From an uncultured Gemmiger sp. (lineage in GTDB: Bacteria > Bacillota > Clostridia > Oscillospirales > Ruminococcaceae), in the NCBI GenBank assembly GCA_944382835.1, contig CALWNP010000027.1, positions 1 through 35,488 of the forward strand: a stretch of 35,488 nt of DNA. Reading direction: 5' to 3'. The notes beneath the pieces are model-generated. The model had not been told where the DNA came from. It saw only the letters and a program-made list of their open reading frames with translations, and did not search any database. This document shows, piece after piece, positions 8,048 through 15,925 of this stretch. The first letter of the stretch is position 1, and each line of letters opens with the position of its first letter. The position numbers and the translations under genes were made by a program.

Positions 8048-8637
8048 TGGAAGACTATCGCCGTCAGTTCATCGAGCTCTATAACCAAAACATCACCCGC
8101 CCCGGCGCCGACCGGCTGCTGAAATGGCTGGAGGGGACCGACTTTTTCACCGCCCCCGCCTCCACCCGCTATCACGGTGCCTGCGAGTGCGGCCTGGTGA
8201 TGCACAGCATCAACGTCTACCACGCCATGATGCAGCATTTCTTCACCGAGGGCGACAACCCCGAGACCTTTGCGGTCTGCGCCCTGCTGCACGACCTGTG
8301 CAAGGCCAATTTCTACAAGATCGGCTCCCGCAACGTCAAGAACGAGGCCACCGGCCAGTGGGAGAAGGTTCCCTTCTACCAGGTGGCGGACCAGCTGCCC
8401 TACGGCCATGGGGAGAAGAGCGTCTACCTCATCGAGCATTTCATGCGGCTGAAGACCGACGAGGCCATCGCCATCCGCTGGCACATGGGCGGGTTTGACG
8501 ATGCGGTGCGGGGCGGCAGCTTCGCGGTCAGCGATGCCTACAACCGCTATCCGCTGGCGGTCAAGCTCCACGCCTCCGACCTGATTGCCACCTATCTGAT
8601 GGAACAGGGCACCAGCAAGGTGGAAAACGGCCACTGA
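8047..8637 (+). CDS. HD-domain hydrolase
   Basis: 196 residues. The metal-binding HD pattern is visible: His in VMHSINVYHAM (about 57), the HD pair in ALLHDLCK (about 83), His residues in YGHGEK and IEHF, a further one in RWHMGGF, and Asp in HASDLIA near 180. This family hydrolyses phosphate esters, often nucleotides, in the cytosol; the substrate is not known here. The ATG at 8047 overlaps the previous stop codon (TGATG); a GTG at 8044 in the same frame is also possible. It forms a two-gene unit with the PC4-like gene and is followed by a strong terminator. Confidence 0.87.
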   Translation: MEDYRRQFIELYNQNITRPGADRLLKWLEGTDFFTAPASTRYHGACECGLVMHSINVYHAMMQHFFTEGDNPETFAVCALLHDLCKANFYKIGSRNVKNEATGQWEKVPFYQVADQLPYGHGEKSVYLIEHFMRLKTDEAIAIRWHMGGFDDAVRGGSFAVSDAYNRYPLAVKLHASDLIATYLMEQGTSKVENGH

Positions 8638-8653
8638 TTTCCATACACAGCAA

Positions 8654-8692
8654 AACCCCCACCACGGGCCTTTCCGTGGCGGGGGTTCTTTT
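8654..8692. terminator. Bidirectional terminator between the HD gene and pheT
   Basis: A 14-bp stem with one mismatch pairs 8654-8667 with 8674-8687. It is flanked by AAAA on the left and TTCTTTTG on the right. It ends the plus-strand pair and, read on the minus strand, the pheST transcript. Confidence 0.88.
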
Positions 8693-8710
8693 GTTATGGC
8701 GGGGCAGAAA

Positions 8711-11131
8711 TCAGCGGATTTCCACGCCCAGCTTGAATTTCAGGTTGCCCAGGATTTTCTTGACGAAGCGGTCCACCTCTTCGGGGGTCAGTGCCTTGTC
8801 TTTGGCGGCAAAGTGGAGGGTGAAGGCCATGCTCTTTTTGCCGGCACCGATCTGCTCGCTGCGGTAAACATCAAAGAGCTCGATCTTCTCCACGCTGGGG
8901 CAGGCGCGCTGCATCTCCTCGATGAGGGCACCGCAGGTGATCTCCTCGGGGGCCACCAGGGCCAGATCGCGGCGCACCGCCGGGAACTCCGGTACCGGGC
9001 AGTACCGGATGCCCGTCGGGGCATGGGCCAGCATGGCGGGATAGTCGATCTCACCCAGGAAGATCTTCTGGTTGTCCCGGCTGTCCTTGGGCAGCTTGAG
9101 GGCGTTGGTAACCTCGTTGGCCAGCTTGCCGAAGCTGCCGATCTTCTCCCCTTCGCAGAAGATATCCGCCGAGATACCGGGATGCAGGTAGGGGGTGTTT
9201 TCGGCACGGGCAAAGGTGAAGTGCACCCCGAAGGCTTCGCCCAGCGCCTCCACAGCGCCCTTCATCTGGAAGAAGTCCTCCCCGGCGCCAAAGGCGATGA
9301 AGCCCAGATGCAGCCGTTCCTCGGGCAGCTCGGTGAGGGGCTGCTGGTGGGGGATGTAGATGTTGGACAGCTCAAACAGCCGGCCGGCTTCGTTGCCCTT
9401 CTTCAGGTTGTCCACCACCACATTCAGCAGCGAGGGGGCCAGCAGGCTGCGCATGATGGTCAGGTTGGAGGAGATGGGGTTCATGATCCGGATGACGTTG
9501 CGCTCGGGGGCATCCGGGGCGATGTGCAGGGCGTCCAGGTCGGCATCGGCGTAGAAAGCCAGGGTGGAAGCCTCGTAGAAGCCCTGGGCACACATGGTCC
9601 GCTTGGCCTTGGCCCGGGCCTTCTGGTCGGGGTTCAGGCCGCCGCTGGTGACGGTGGCGTTCTGCAGGAAGGTGGGGTGGATGTGGTCGTAGCCGTATTC
9701 CCGGATGATCTCCTCGGCCAGGTCGGGCTCGCCCACCTCGATGTCCTCCCGGTAACGGGGGGCCACCACCTGCATCAGGTCGCCGTCGGCGTCCAGGGTG
9801 ACCTGGAAGTTCAGCCGATTCAGGATGTCCAGGATGGCCTCGGTGGGCACCGTGATGCCCAGAATGGCATTGATCTTGCTGATCCGGGCCTCGAAATGCT
9901 TGCCCTCCCGGGGGGCGCCGGCGCTCACATCAATGTGGGTGGCGGTGACCTCGCCGCAGCCCAGCTCCTGGATCAGGTGCAGGGCGCGGGCCATGCCCAG
10001 CTCGGTGGTGTACTCCGAGATGCCCTTCTCGTAATGGCTGGAGGCATCGGTGTTCTGGCCCAGGCCGCGGGCGGTGCGGCGGATGTTGTCCCGGGCGAAC
10101 TTGGCGCTCTCAAACAGCAGCTGGGTGGTCTCGGGCTTGATCTCACTGTTCAGGCCGCCCATGACGCCGGCCAGGGCCACCGGCTTGTGGCCGTCGCAGA
10201 TGACCAGGTTCTGGGGGGTCAGGGTGAACTCCTTGCCGTCCAGGGTGGTGATCTTCTCCCCTTCGGCGGCGCGGCGGACGATGATCTGGCAGCTCTCCAG
10301 GGTGTCCATATCAAAGGCATGCATGGGCTGGCCAATTTCCAGCATCACATAGTTGGTGATGTCCACCACGTTGGAGATGCTGCGCAGCCCGCACAGGGCC
10401 AGCTGGCGTTTCATCCAGCGGGGAGACTCGCCGGGGGTGATGTTGCGGACATAGTGCCCGATGTACCGGGGGCAGAGGTCCTTGGCCTCCACCGTGATGG
10501 AGAGGCGGGGCTCGGTGGTTTCGCTGGTGGTGTAGTCGGTGGCGGGCATCTTGAGGGGCTTGCCCAGCACGGCGGCCACTTCGCGGGCGATGCCCAGCAC
10601 GCTCTGGCAGTCGGCCCGGTTGGCGGTGACCGAGATGTCAAAGATGTAGTCGTCCAGGCCCACCACCGGCTGGATGGGAGTGCCGGGGACGGTATCCTTG
10701 GGCAGGTCCAGCAGGCCGTAGACCTCGGCGCCGGGGAACAGGTCGTCGTTCAGGCCCAGTTCCTCGCCACTGCAGAGCATGCCGTTGGACTCCACCCCCA
10801 TCAGGGGCTTGGCCTTGATCTTGACGCCGCCGGGCAGGGTGGAACCGTCCAGGGCGGCGGGGGTGTGCATCCCCACATAGACGTTGGGGGCGCCGGTGCT
10901 GATCTGGATGTCATGGCCGTACTCGCCGCAGTCCACCTTGCAGATGTGCAGGTGGGTACCCTCCTGGGGCACCGCCTCGGTGACCACGCCCACCACGACC
11001 TTGCTGATCTCAGCGCCCAGGTCGATGAGCTCCTCCACCTCAAAACCGCAGCCGAACAGTTTGTCCTGCAGTTCCTGGGCGGAAACGTCGATGTCGACGT
11101 ATTGTTTCAACCAACTGAAAGGTACTTTCAT
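8711..11131 (-). CDS. pheT: Phenylalanine--tRNA ligase beta subunit
   Basis: 806 residues, the normal bacterial length. With PheS it forms the alpha2-beta2 enzyme that charges tRNA-Phe with phenylalanine. From the N-terminus: the first-strand motif PFSWLKQYVD, the EMAP/OB tRNA-binding region at about 40-150 (HICKVDCG, then SNGMLCSGEELGL), B3/B4 editing domain (LCPRYIGHYV, then VMLEIGQPMHAFD), B5 (EARISKINAILG), the catalytic-like core, and a C-terminal anticodon-binding domain (PVPEFPAVRRDLAL, then MAFTLHFAAKDKALT). The start has GGGAGG upstream. It lies 14 bp after pheS in the same operon under the T-box. Confidence 0.98.
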   Translation of the reverse strand: MKVPFSWLKQYVDIDVSAQELQDKLFGCGFEVEELIDLGAEISKVVVGVVTEAVPQEGTHLHICKVDCGEYGHDIQISTGAPNVYVGMHTPAALDGSTLPGGVKIKAKPLMGVESNGMLCSGEELGLNDDLFPGAEVYGLLDLPKDTVPGTPIQPVVGLDDYIFDISVTANRADCQSVLGIAREVAAVLGKPLKMPATDYTTSETTEPRLSITVEAKDLCPRYIGHYVRNITPGESPRWMKRQLALCGLRSISNVVDITNYVMLEIGQPMHAFDMDTLESCQIIVRRAAEGEKITTLDGKEFTLTPQNLVICDGHKPVALAGVMGGLNSEIKPETTQLLFESAKFARDNIRRTARGLGQNTDASSHYEKGISEYTTELGMARALHLIQELGCGEVTATHIDVSAGAPREGKHFEARISKINAILGITVPTEAILDILNRLNFQVTLDADGDLMQVVAPRYREDIEVGEPDLAEEIIREYGYDHIHPTFLQNATVTSGGLNPDQKARAKAKRTMCAQGFYEASTLAFYADADLDALHIAPDAPERNVIRIMNPISSNLTIMRSLLAPSLLNVVVDNLKKGNEAGRLFELSNIYIPHQQPLTELPEERLHLGFIAFGAGEDFFQMKGAVEALGEAFGVHFTFARAENTPYLHPGISADIFCEGEKIGSFGKLANEVTNALKLPKDSRDNQKIFLGEIDYPAMLAHAPTGIRYCPVPEFPAVRRDLALVAPEEITCGALIEEMQRACPSVEKIELFDVYRSEQIGAGKKSMAFTLHFAAKDKALTPEEVDRFVKKILGNLKFKLGVEIR

Positions 11132-11145
11132 CTTCTCTTCCTCCC

Positions 11146-12168
11146 TTAATCCTGGAACTGCTTCAGGAAGCGCAGATCGTTTTCAAACATCAGGCCGATG
11201 TTGTTGATGCCGTACTTGAGCATGGCGATGCGCTCGATGCCGATGCCGAAGGCAAAGCCGGAGTAGACCTCGGGGTCGATGCCGCAGTTGCGCAGCACGT
11301 TCTGGTGCACCATGCCGGCGCCCAGCACTTCGATCCAGCCGCTGTGCTTGCACAGGGGGCAGCCCTTGCCGCCGCACTCGAAGCAGAAGACATCCACCTC
11401 CACGCTGGGTTCGGTGAAGGGGAAGTAAGAAGGCCGCAGCCGGGTTTTCACCTCGGGGCCGAACATGGCCTGGACAAACTTGTCCAGCATGCCCTGCAGG
11501 TCGCACAGGGTGATGCCCCGGTCCACCACCAGGCCCTCCATCTGATGGAACATGGGGGAATGGGTGGCGTCGGAGTCGGAGCGGAAAACACGGCCGGGGG
11601 AAAGCACCTTGATGGGGGGCTTCTGCTGGTCCATGACCCGGATCTGGCCGCCGCTGGTCTGGGTGCGCAACTCGATGTCGGGGGCCACATAGAAGGTGTC
11701 CTGCATATCCCGGGCGGGATGGTTCTTGGGCACGTTCAGCCGGGTGAAGTTGTGGTCGTCGTCCTCGATCTCGGGGCCGTCAAAGACATCGAAGCCCATG
11801 CCGGCAAAGATGTCCACGATCTGGTTCTTGACCAGGGTGATGGGATGCAGCGAACCCACCGGGCGGCGCACCGCGGGCAGGGTGATGTCGATGGCCTCGG
11901 CCTTGTTGCGGGCGGCCAGTTCGGCGGCGTCGATCTCATCCGACAGGGCCTGGTACTGTTCCTCGGCCCAGACCTTGCAGGCGTTGATCAGCTTGCCGGC
12001 GGCGGGGCGGTCCTCCTTGGGCACATCCCGCAGGCTCTTGGTCAGGCCGGTGACGCTGCCGTTTTTGCTCAGATACTTCTGCCAGAAGGCGCTCAGCTCT
12101 TCCTTGTTGTGGACCGACGCACGGTCGGCCTCCAGCTCGGCGCGCAGGGCATTGATTTTTTCTTCCAT
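11146..12168 (-). CDS. pheS: Phenylalanine--tRNA ligase alpha subunit
   Basis: 340 residues, the usual length. This is the catalytic subunit of phenylalanyl-tRNA synthetase. A coiled-coil N-terminus (about 1-85) is followed by class II motifs: HPITLVKNQIVDIFAGMGF (motif 1 region), FRSDSDATHSPMFHQMEGL (motif 2) and the C-terminal GFAFGIGIERIAMLKYGI (motif 3). RPSYFPFTEPS is also present. A four-cysteine cluster (CFECGGKGCPLC, about 270) is seen in many Firmicute PheS proteins. The ATG at 12168 was chosen by homology of its first residues (MEEKIN); only a weak ribosome site (CGAGGTG) precedes it. It is the first gene of pheST. Confidence 0.98.
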   Translation of the reverse strand: MEEKINALRAELEADRASVHNKEELSAFWQKYLSKNGSVTGLTKSLRDVPKEDRPAAGKLINACKVWAEEQYQALSDEIDAAELAARNKAEAIDITLPAVRRPVGSLHPITLVKNQIVDIFAGMGFDVFDGPEIEDDDHNFTRLNVPKNHPARDMQDTFYVAPDIELRTQTSGGQIRVMDQQKPPIKVLSPGRVFRSDSDATHSPMFHQMEGLVVDRGITLCDLQGMLDKFVQAMFGPEVKTRLRPSYFPFTEPSVEVDVFCFECGGKGCPLCKHSGWIEVLGAGMVHQNVLRNCGIDPEVYSGFAFGIGIERIAMLKYGINNIGLMFENDLRFLKQFQD

Positions 12169-12202
12169 ACTACACCTCGTTTTGTTTTGCGGGACGAAGA
12201 CC

Positions 12203-12248
12203 AAAAAAGGCCCCGTCCCTGAAGAATTGCATCAGGGACGAAGCCTTT
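12203..12248 (-). terminator. Regulated terminator of the T-box leader
   Basis: On the minus strand TCAGGGACG-type arms (12240-12232 with 12222-12214, extended by GGC/GCC) form a strong hairpin followed by TTTTTT. It sits between the T-box sequence and pheS, as expected for the terminator that competes with the antiterminator. Confidence 0.92.
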
Positions 12249-12515
12249 TGAAAAAACTCCGCGGTACCACCCGTGTTCCGCCCTCCCCTGCTGCGGGGCC
12301 GGACGGCACTCTTGCTGCCGTAACGGGGCAGGAACGTCCCGCACTACCGGGCCAGAAAAGGCCGTTCACGCGGGCCACTCGGGAGGGAACTTCGGCGCAG
12401 AGGCATCGGGGCGGTTTGCAGCCGGTGGCCGACCTCTCTGGAACCTGCTTTCTGTGCGTACTTTCTCCGTCGCTGTGTTTTTCCCGGAACCGCTATCGAT
12501 TCCGTTTTGGATACG
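12203..12515 (-). promoter_or_regulatory. T-box riboswitch leader for tRNA-Phe
   Basis: The roughly 310-nt pheS leader is a T-box. The conserved box GGGTGGTACCGCGG lies within 12274-12259 on the minus strand. A stem I is visible with an internal loop between GGAG/CTCC and CGCACAG/CTCTGCG, and its 3' side carries UUC at 12389-12387, the phenylalanine codon, in the position of the specifier. A terminator hairpin with a run of T follows. Uncharged tRNA-Phe should stabilise the antiterminator and let transcription reach pheST. This region explains the long gene-free stretch upstream of pheS. Confidence 0.95.
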
Positions 12516-12521
12516 CAACAT

Positions 12522-12550
12522 ATTATAGGCAGTTCGGGCGGGTTTGTCAA
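12522..12550 (-). promoter_or_regulatory. Promoter of the T-box/pheST operon
   Basis: A perfect consensus promoter on the minus strand: TTGACA (12550-12545), 17 bp, TATAAT (12527-12522). Transcription should begin near 12515. Control is then exerted by attenuation in the leader. Confidence 0.92.
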
Positions 12551-12558
12551 CCTCCGGA

Positions 12559-13284
12559 TCAGGAATCCCGGTTCACCCGGCCGACGATCCGCAGCACATA
12601 CAGGAAGATGTTGATATAATCCAGGTACAGGCTCAACGCGCCGATGATGGAGTAGCGGTGCAGCATGGCCGCATCGCCGCCGAAATAGGCGTAGTAGTAC
12701 TTCAGCTTCTGGGTGTCGTAGGCGGTGAAGGCCATGAAGAGCAGCAGAGCGCCGGCGCAGAGCAGCAGGTCAAACAGGCCGAACCCGGTGCCCAGCAGCA
12801 GGCTGAAGAGGCTGCCCACCAGCGAGACCACCAGCAGGCTGACCAGGCCGCCCACCAGCATAGGAGCCCAGCCGGTCAGGTCCTTGTGGGTGGTGGCGCC
12901 GTAGACCGCCATGACGCCGAAGTAAACCGCCCCCACCAGGAAGGCCAGCACCAGGGTGCCGAGATCGTAGATCACAAAGTAGACACTCAGATTCAGGCCG
13001 GTGAGGATGGCGTAGGCGAAGAAGAGGCCGGTGGCGGTGGCGGGCTGGATCTTTTCCACCCGCATGGACAAAATCCCCACCAGCACCAGTTCGGCGATGG
13101 AGAGGACAAAGACCAGCCCGGTGCCCCACAGCAGGTAAACCACACCGGAGCTGGCGGCGGCTGCGGACACCCCGAAGGTGACAAGCAGGCCGGCAAACAT
13201 CCAGACAAAGGTCCGGGTCATATACTGGCTCAGCGTCCCAAACGGGCTTTCCGCATAAGAGATGTTATAATATTTTTCATCCAT
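12559..13284 (-). CDS. Bax inhibitor-1 family (YccA/YbhL-like) membrane protein
   Basis: 241 residues with about seven membrane segments, the typical form of the BI-1 family. The family motif is recognisable: GALLLFMAFTAYDTQKLKYY near 185-205, with the acidic residues of the channel/pH-sensing pair in the last segments. A few bacterial members act as calcium leak channels, while YccA of E. coli binds the protease FtsH; which applies here is unknown. The ATG at 13284 is preceded by AAAGGGGA 13 bases away. The gene appears monocistronic, transcribed away from hemW. Confidence 0.92.
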   Translation of the reverse strand: MDEKYYNISYAESPFGTLSQYMTRTFVWMFAGLLVTFGVSAAAASSGVVYLLWGTGLVFVLSIAELVLVGILSMRVEKIQPATATGLFFAYAILTGLNLSVYFVIYDLGTLVLAFLVGAVYFGVMAVYGATTHKDLTGWAPMLVGGLVSLLVVSLVGSLFSLLLGTGFGLFDLLLCAGALLLFMAFTAYDTQKLKYYYAYFGGDAAMLHRYSIIGALSLYLDYINIFLYVLRIVGRVNRDS

Positions 13285-13291
13285 AATAGCG

Positions 13292-13320
13292 TTGCAATCC
13301 CCTTTCGGTTTGGGTATGAT
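13292..13320 (+). promoter_or_regulatory. Candidate promoter for hemW
   Basis: TTGCAA (13292-13297), 17 bp, TATGAT (13315-13320) on the plus strand. It lies inside the 5' leader of the divergent BI-1 gene, so the two transcripts would overlap by about 20-30 nt. Confidence 0.5.
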
Positions 13321-13351
13321 GGTAATGAGAATGCTTTTACAGCATGCCTCT

Positions 13352-13381
13352 ATTATACGCGTTTTCGGCGAAAATGTGTAA
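13352..13381 (-). promoter_or_regulatory. Promoter of the BI-1 family gene
   Basis: On the minus strand TTACAC (13381-13376), 18 bp, TATAAT (13357-13352). The start of transcription would be near 13345, giving a 60-nt leader. Confidence 0.65.
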
Positions 13382-13444
13382 ACAATCCATGAAAAGAAAT
13401 CAAATCTTTTGTTCCAGCCCCGCCGGAACCCGGAAAGGAACCCC

Positions 13445-14521
13445 ATGTCAGACCGTTTTGGCATCTATCTGCACGTTCCCTACTGCCGGTCCAAGTGCCG
13501 GTACTGTGACTTTTACGCCGCCCCCGGCCAGCGCGGCGTGCCCGAAGAATATGTAGCCGCCCTGCTGCGGGAGCTGGCCAAAAACAGCCGCCGGCCGGAC
13601 ACCCTGTATTTTGGCGGCGGCACCCCGGGGCTCCTCTCCCCTGCCCAAGTTGCGGCGCTGATCGGGGCCGCCGATCCCCTGCCGGGAGCCGAGATCACCC
13701 TGGAGGCCAATCCCGACACCGTCACCCCCGAACCCCTGACCGGCTTTGCGGCGGCGGGGGTGACCCGGATCAGCTTTGGGGTGCAGAGCGCCCTGGACGA
13801 CCAGCTGCGCCGGCTGGGCCGCACCCACACCGCCGCCCAGGCTGCCCGGGCGCTGGAATGGGCCGGCGCCGCCGGGTTCCAATCGGTCTGCGGCGACATC
13901 ATGCTGGCCCTGCCCCAGTACACCAACGCCGAGTTTGACGCCACTCTGGCCCTGCTGGCCGGGGGCGGATGCACCCACATCTCGGCCTATCTGCTCAAGA
14001 TCGAGCCGGGCACCGCCTTCTTCCGCAATCCCCCGCCCGGCCTGCCCGACGCCGATGCCGCGGCGGATTTTTACCTCTATGCGGTGGACCGGCTGGAGGC
14101 CGCGGGCTACCATCAGTACGAGATCTCCAATTTTTGTAAGCCCGGCTACGAGGGACGGCACAACCTGCTGTACTGGAACTGCCAGGACTATCTGGGCATC
14201 GGCCCGGCGGCCCACAGCTGCCTGGAGGGGGTGCGGCGGTTCTGGCCCAACGACACCCCCGCCTTCATCGCCGGTACCCTGCGAGAGGAAGAGGAAGGGG
14301 TCTGCAACGGAGAGGACTTTCTGATGATGCAGCTGCGGCTGTGCAGCGGGTTGGACCTGGAGGAGTATGCCGCCCGGTACGGGGTGCGGTTCACCCCGCG
14401 GCAGCAGGCCTTTCTGGACCAGTGTGTGGCTCACGGCTATGCCCGCCGCCAGGGCAGCCGGCTGCAGCTGACCCCCGCCGGGATGGTGGTGCAGAACGCC
14501 ATCCTGACCGAACTGATTTGA
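13445..14521 (+). CDS. hemW: HemW-type radical SAM protein (heme chaperone; formerly annotated as oxygen-independent coproporphyrinogen III oxidase)
   Basis: 358 residues. The radical SAM cluster motif is at Cys14, Cys18 and Cys21 (CRSKCRYC), with YFGGGTPGLL following near 58. The HNLLYW motif at about 239-244 is the heme-binding HNxxYW signature that separates HemW from true HemN. HemW carries heme to target proteins and has no decarboxylase activity. The ATG at 13445 has AAAGGA at normal spacing; upstream in-frame starts lack one. It stands alone between the BI-1 gene and the convergent ABC transporter, ending at a hairpin. Confidence 0.94.
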   Translation: MSDRFGIYLHVPYCRSKCRYCDFYAAPGQRGVPEEYVAALLRELAKNSRRPDTLYFGGGTPGLLSPAQVAALIGAADPLPGAEITLEANPDTVTPEPLTGFAAAGVTRISFGVQSALDDQLRRLGRTHTAAQAARALEWAGAAGFQSVCGDIMLALPQYTNAEFDATLALLAGGGCTHISAYLLKIEPGTAFFRNPPPGLPDADAAADFYLYAVDRLEAAGYHQYEISNFCKPGYEGRHNLLYWNCQDYLGIGPAAHSCLEGVRRFWPNDTPAFIAGTLREEEEGVCNGEDFLMMQLRLCSGLDLEEYAARYGVRFTPRQQAFLDQCVAHGYARRQGSRLQLTPAGMVVQNAILTELI

Positions 14522-14539
14522 TTTTTGAATCATAAGACA

Positions 14540-14580
14540 GCGAGCCGCGGAAGGCACTCCCTCCGCGGCTCGCAGTTTAT
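14540..14580. terminator. Hairpin between convergent hemW and ABC transporter genes
   Basis: A 12-bp perfect stem (14540-14551 with 14562-14573) is followed on the plus strand by AGTTTATT. The U-tracts are short in both directions, so it is a moderate terminator, better placed for hemW. Confidence 0.65.
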
Positions 14581-15158
14581 TCGGTTGTCAGCTCGTCCAG
14601 CCGGACCACCGGCCAGCCCAGCAGACGGGCGGCATCGGCGTCGTGGGTCACCAGCAGGGCGGGGCGCCCCGCCGTCAGCCGGACGGTCACCTTTGCCGCA
14701 TCGGCCACCAGCTCGGCGTCCATGCCGGTGAAGGGTTCGTCCAGCAGCAGGGTGTCGGCCCCCTGGCAGAGCAACGCCCGCAGCAGGGCGGCCCGCCGCT
14801 TCTGCCCGCCCGAGAGCTCCCCGGCGGGCAGGGCCAGATCCTCCGGCCCGAAGCCCAGACCTTGCAGCTCCTGCCGGGCCCGGGCCGGGTCCAGCCCGTT
14901 GCCGGTGAGGCAGATGTTGGCCGCTGCCGTCAGCTGGGGGCAAAGTCGGTTTTCCTGAAAGACCACCGCCGGGCGGCTCACCCCCCGGACGGTGCCGGCG
15001 TCGGGTTGCTCCACCCCCATCAGGATGCGCAGCAGGGTGGTTTTGCCACAGCCGGAAGGGCCCATCAGCACCAGTGGACCGTCCACTGTCAGGTTCAGCC
15101 CCCGCAGCACCGGGCGGCCGCCAAAGGATTTGGTCAGGCCGGAAATTTCAATGCTCAT
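14577..15158 (-). CDS. ABC transporter ATP-binding protein, NitT/TauT type
   Basis: 193 residues, unusually compact for this family (usually about 250). All ATPase motifs are present: Walker A GPSGCGKTT near 33-41, Q-loop in VVFQENR, signature LSGGQKRR near 115, Walker B TLLLDEP near 137 and the H-loop LLVTHD near 170. The missing part is the C-terminal extension and some inter-motif sequence, so the core fold should still work. It powers the permease encoded just upstream and overlaps it by 4 bp (ATGA). GGGGAGG precedes the start. The substrate cannot be told; the family imports nitrate, taurine, sulfonates or pyrimidine precursors. Confidence 0.9.
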   Translation of the reverse strand: MSIEISGLTKSFGGRPVLRGLNLTVDGPLVLMGPSGCGKTTLLRILMGVEQPDAGTVRGVSRPAVVFQENRLCPQLTAAANICLTGNGLDPARARQELQGLGFGPEDLALPAGELSGGQKRRAALLRALLCQGADTLLLDEPFTGMDAELVADAAKVTVRLTAGRPALLVTHDADAARLLGWPVVRLDELTTE

Positions 15159-15925
15159 TTCCGCACCTCCCCGCACAGCCGGGCCTTGGCCCAGCGCAGC
15201 CCCCGGGCCGCCAGGGCGGACAGCGCCGCCGAGAGCAGCACAATCACCAGGGTCCAGGCAAAGACATCGGGGGTGGAGAGGGTGATCTTGGCCCGGTAGA
15301 GGGCATCCCCCACGCTGTGGTCGGGCAGACCGATGACCTCAGCCGAGACCCCGCTCTTCCAGCACATCCCCATGGCGGCGATGCAGCTTTCACAAAAGGA
15401 GGGAAACACCCCCGGCAGCCAGATGTACCGAAGCCGGCGAACCGCCGGCATCCGGTAGACCGCCGCCATCTCCAGCAGGTCCCGGTCGGTGTCGGCAATG
15501 CCGCCCAGCACCCCGGCGTAGATCACCGGCAGCACATGGGTGAAGCTGACCACCACCGAGAGGTTGGCGCTGCGCACCCACAGCAGGGCCAGAATCACAA
15601 AGCTGGCCACCGGCATGGCGCGGATCAACTGCATCACCGGGCCGATGAAGACCCGCAGCCAGCGCCAGCGGGCCCCCGCCGCCCCCAGCAGCAGCCCGCA
15701 GATCACCGCCAGCACAAAGCCGGCCAGAATTCGCAGGGCGCTGAAGGCAATGCGGTGCCAGAAATCAGCGGTGGGCAGCTGGACCGCCAGTGCCCGCAGC
15801 GTCTGCAGCGGGGTGGCCAGGAACAGTCCACCATGGCCCAGGGCCGTGGCCGCCAGCTGCCACAAGACCACCCAGATCAGGATGGCCAGCAGCGTCTGCC
15901 AACGGGGCGGACGCTCAGCCCGCAT
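15155..15925 (-). CDS. ABC transporter permease, NitT/TauT type
   Basis: 256 residues with about six membrane segments. The family's coupling loop motif lies near 165-200 (DLLEMAAVYRMPAVRRLRY, then WLPGVFPSF). The start at 15925 lies inside the end of the binding-protein gene (11-bp overlap) and has only a weak ribosome site; an earlier start in the same frame at 15961 would lie deeper in that gene. It forms the channel of the transporter together with the neighbouring ATPase and binding protein. Confidence 0.9.
   Translation of the reverse strand: MRAERPPRWQTLLAILIWVVLWQLAATALGHGGLFLATPLQTLRALAVQLPTADFWHRIAFSALRILAGFVLAVICGLLLGAAGARWRWLRVFIGPVMQLIRAMPVASFVILALLWVRSANLSVVVSFTHVLPVIYAGVLGGIADTDRDLLEMAAVYRMPAVRRLRYIWLPGVFPSFCESCIAAMGMCWKSGVSAEVIGLPDHSVGDALYRAKITLSTPDVFAWTLVIVLLSAALSALAARGLRWAKARLCGEVRK

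Noticed and set aside
8696-11149. Long open frame on the plus strand opposite pheT.
   Set aside because: Mirror of pheT codon usage, with no ribosome site or recognisable motif; pheT is certain.
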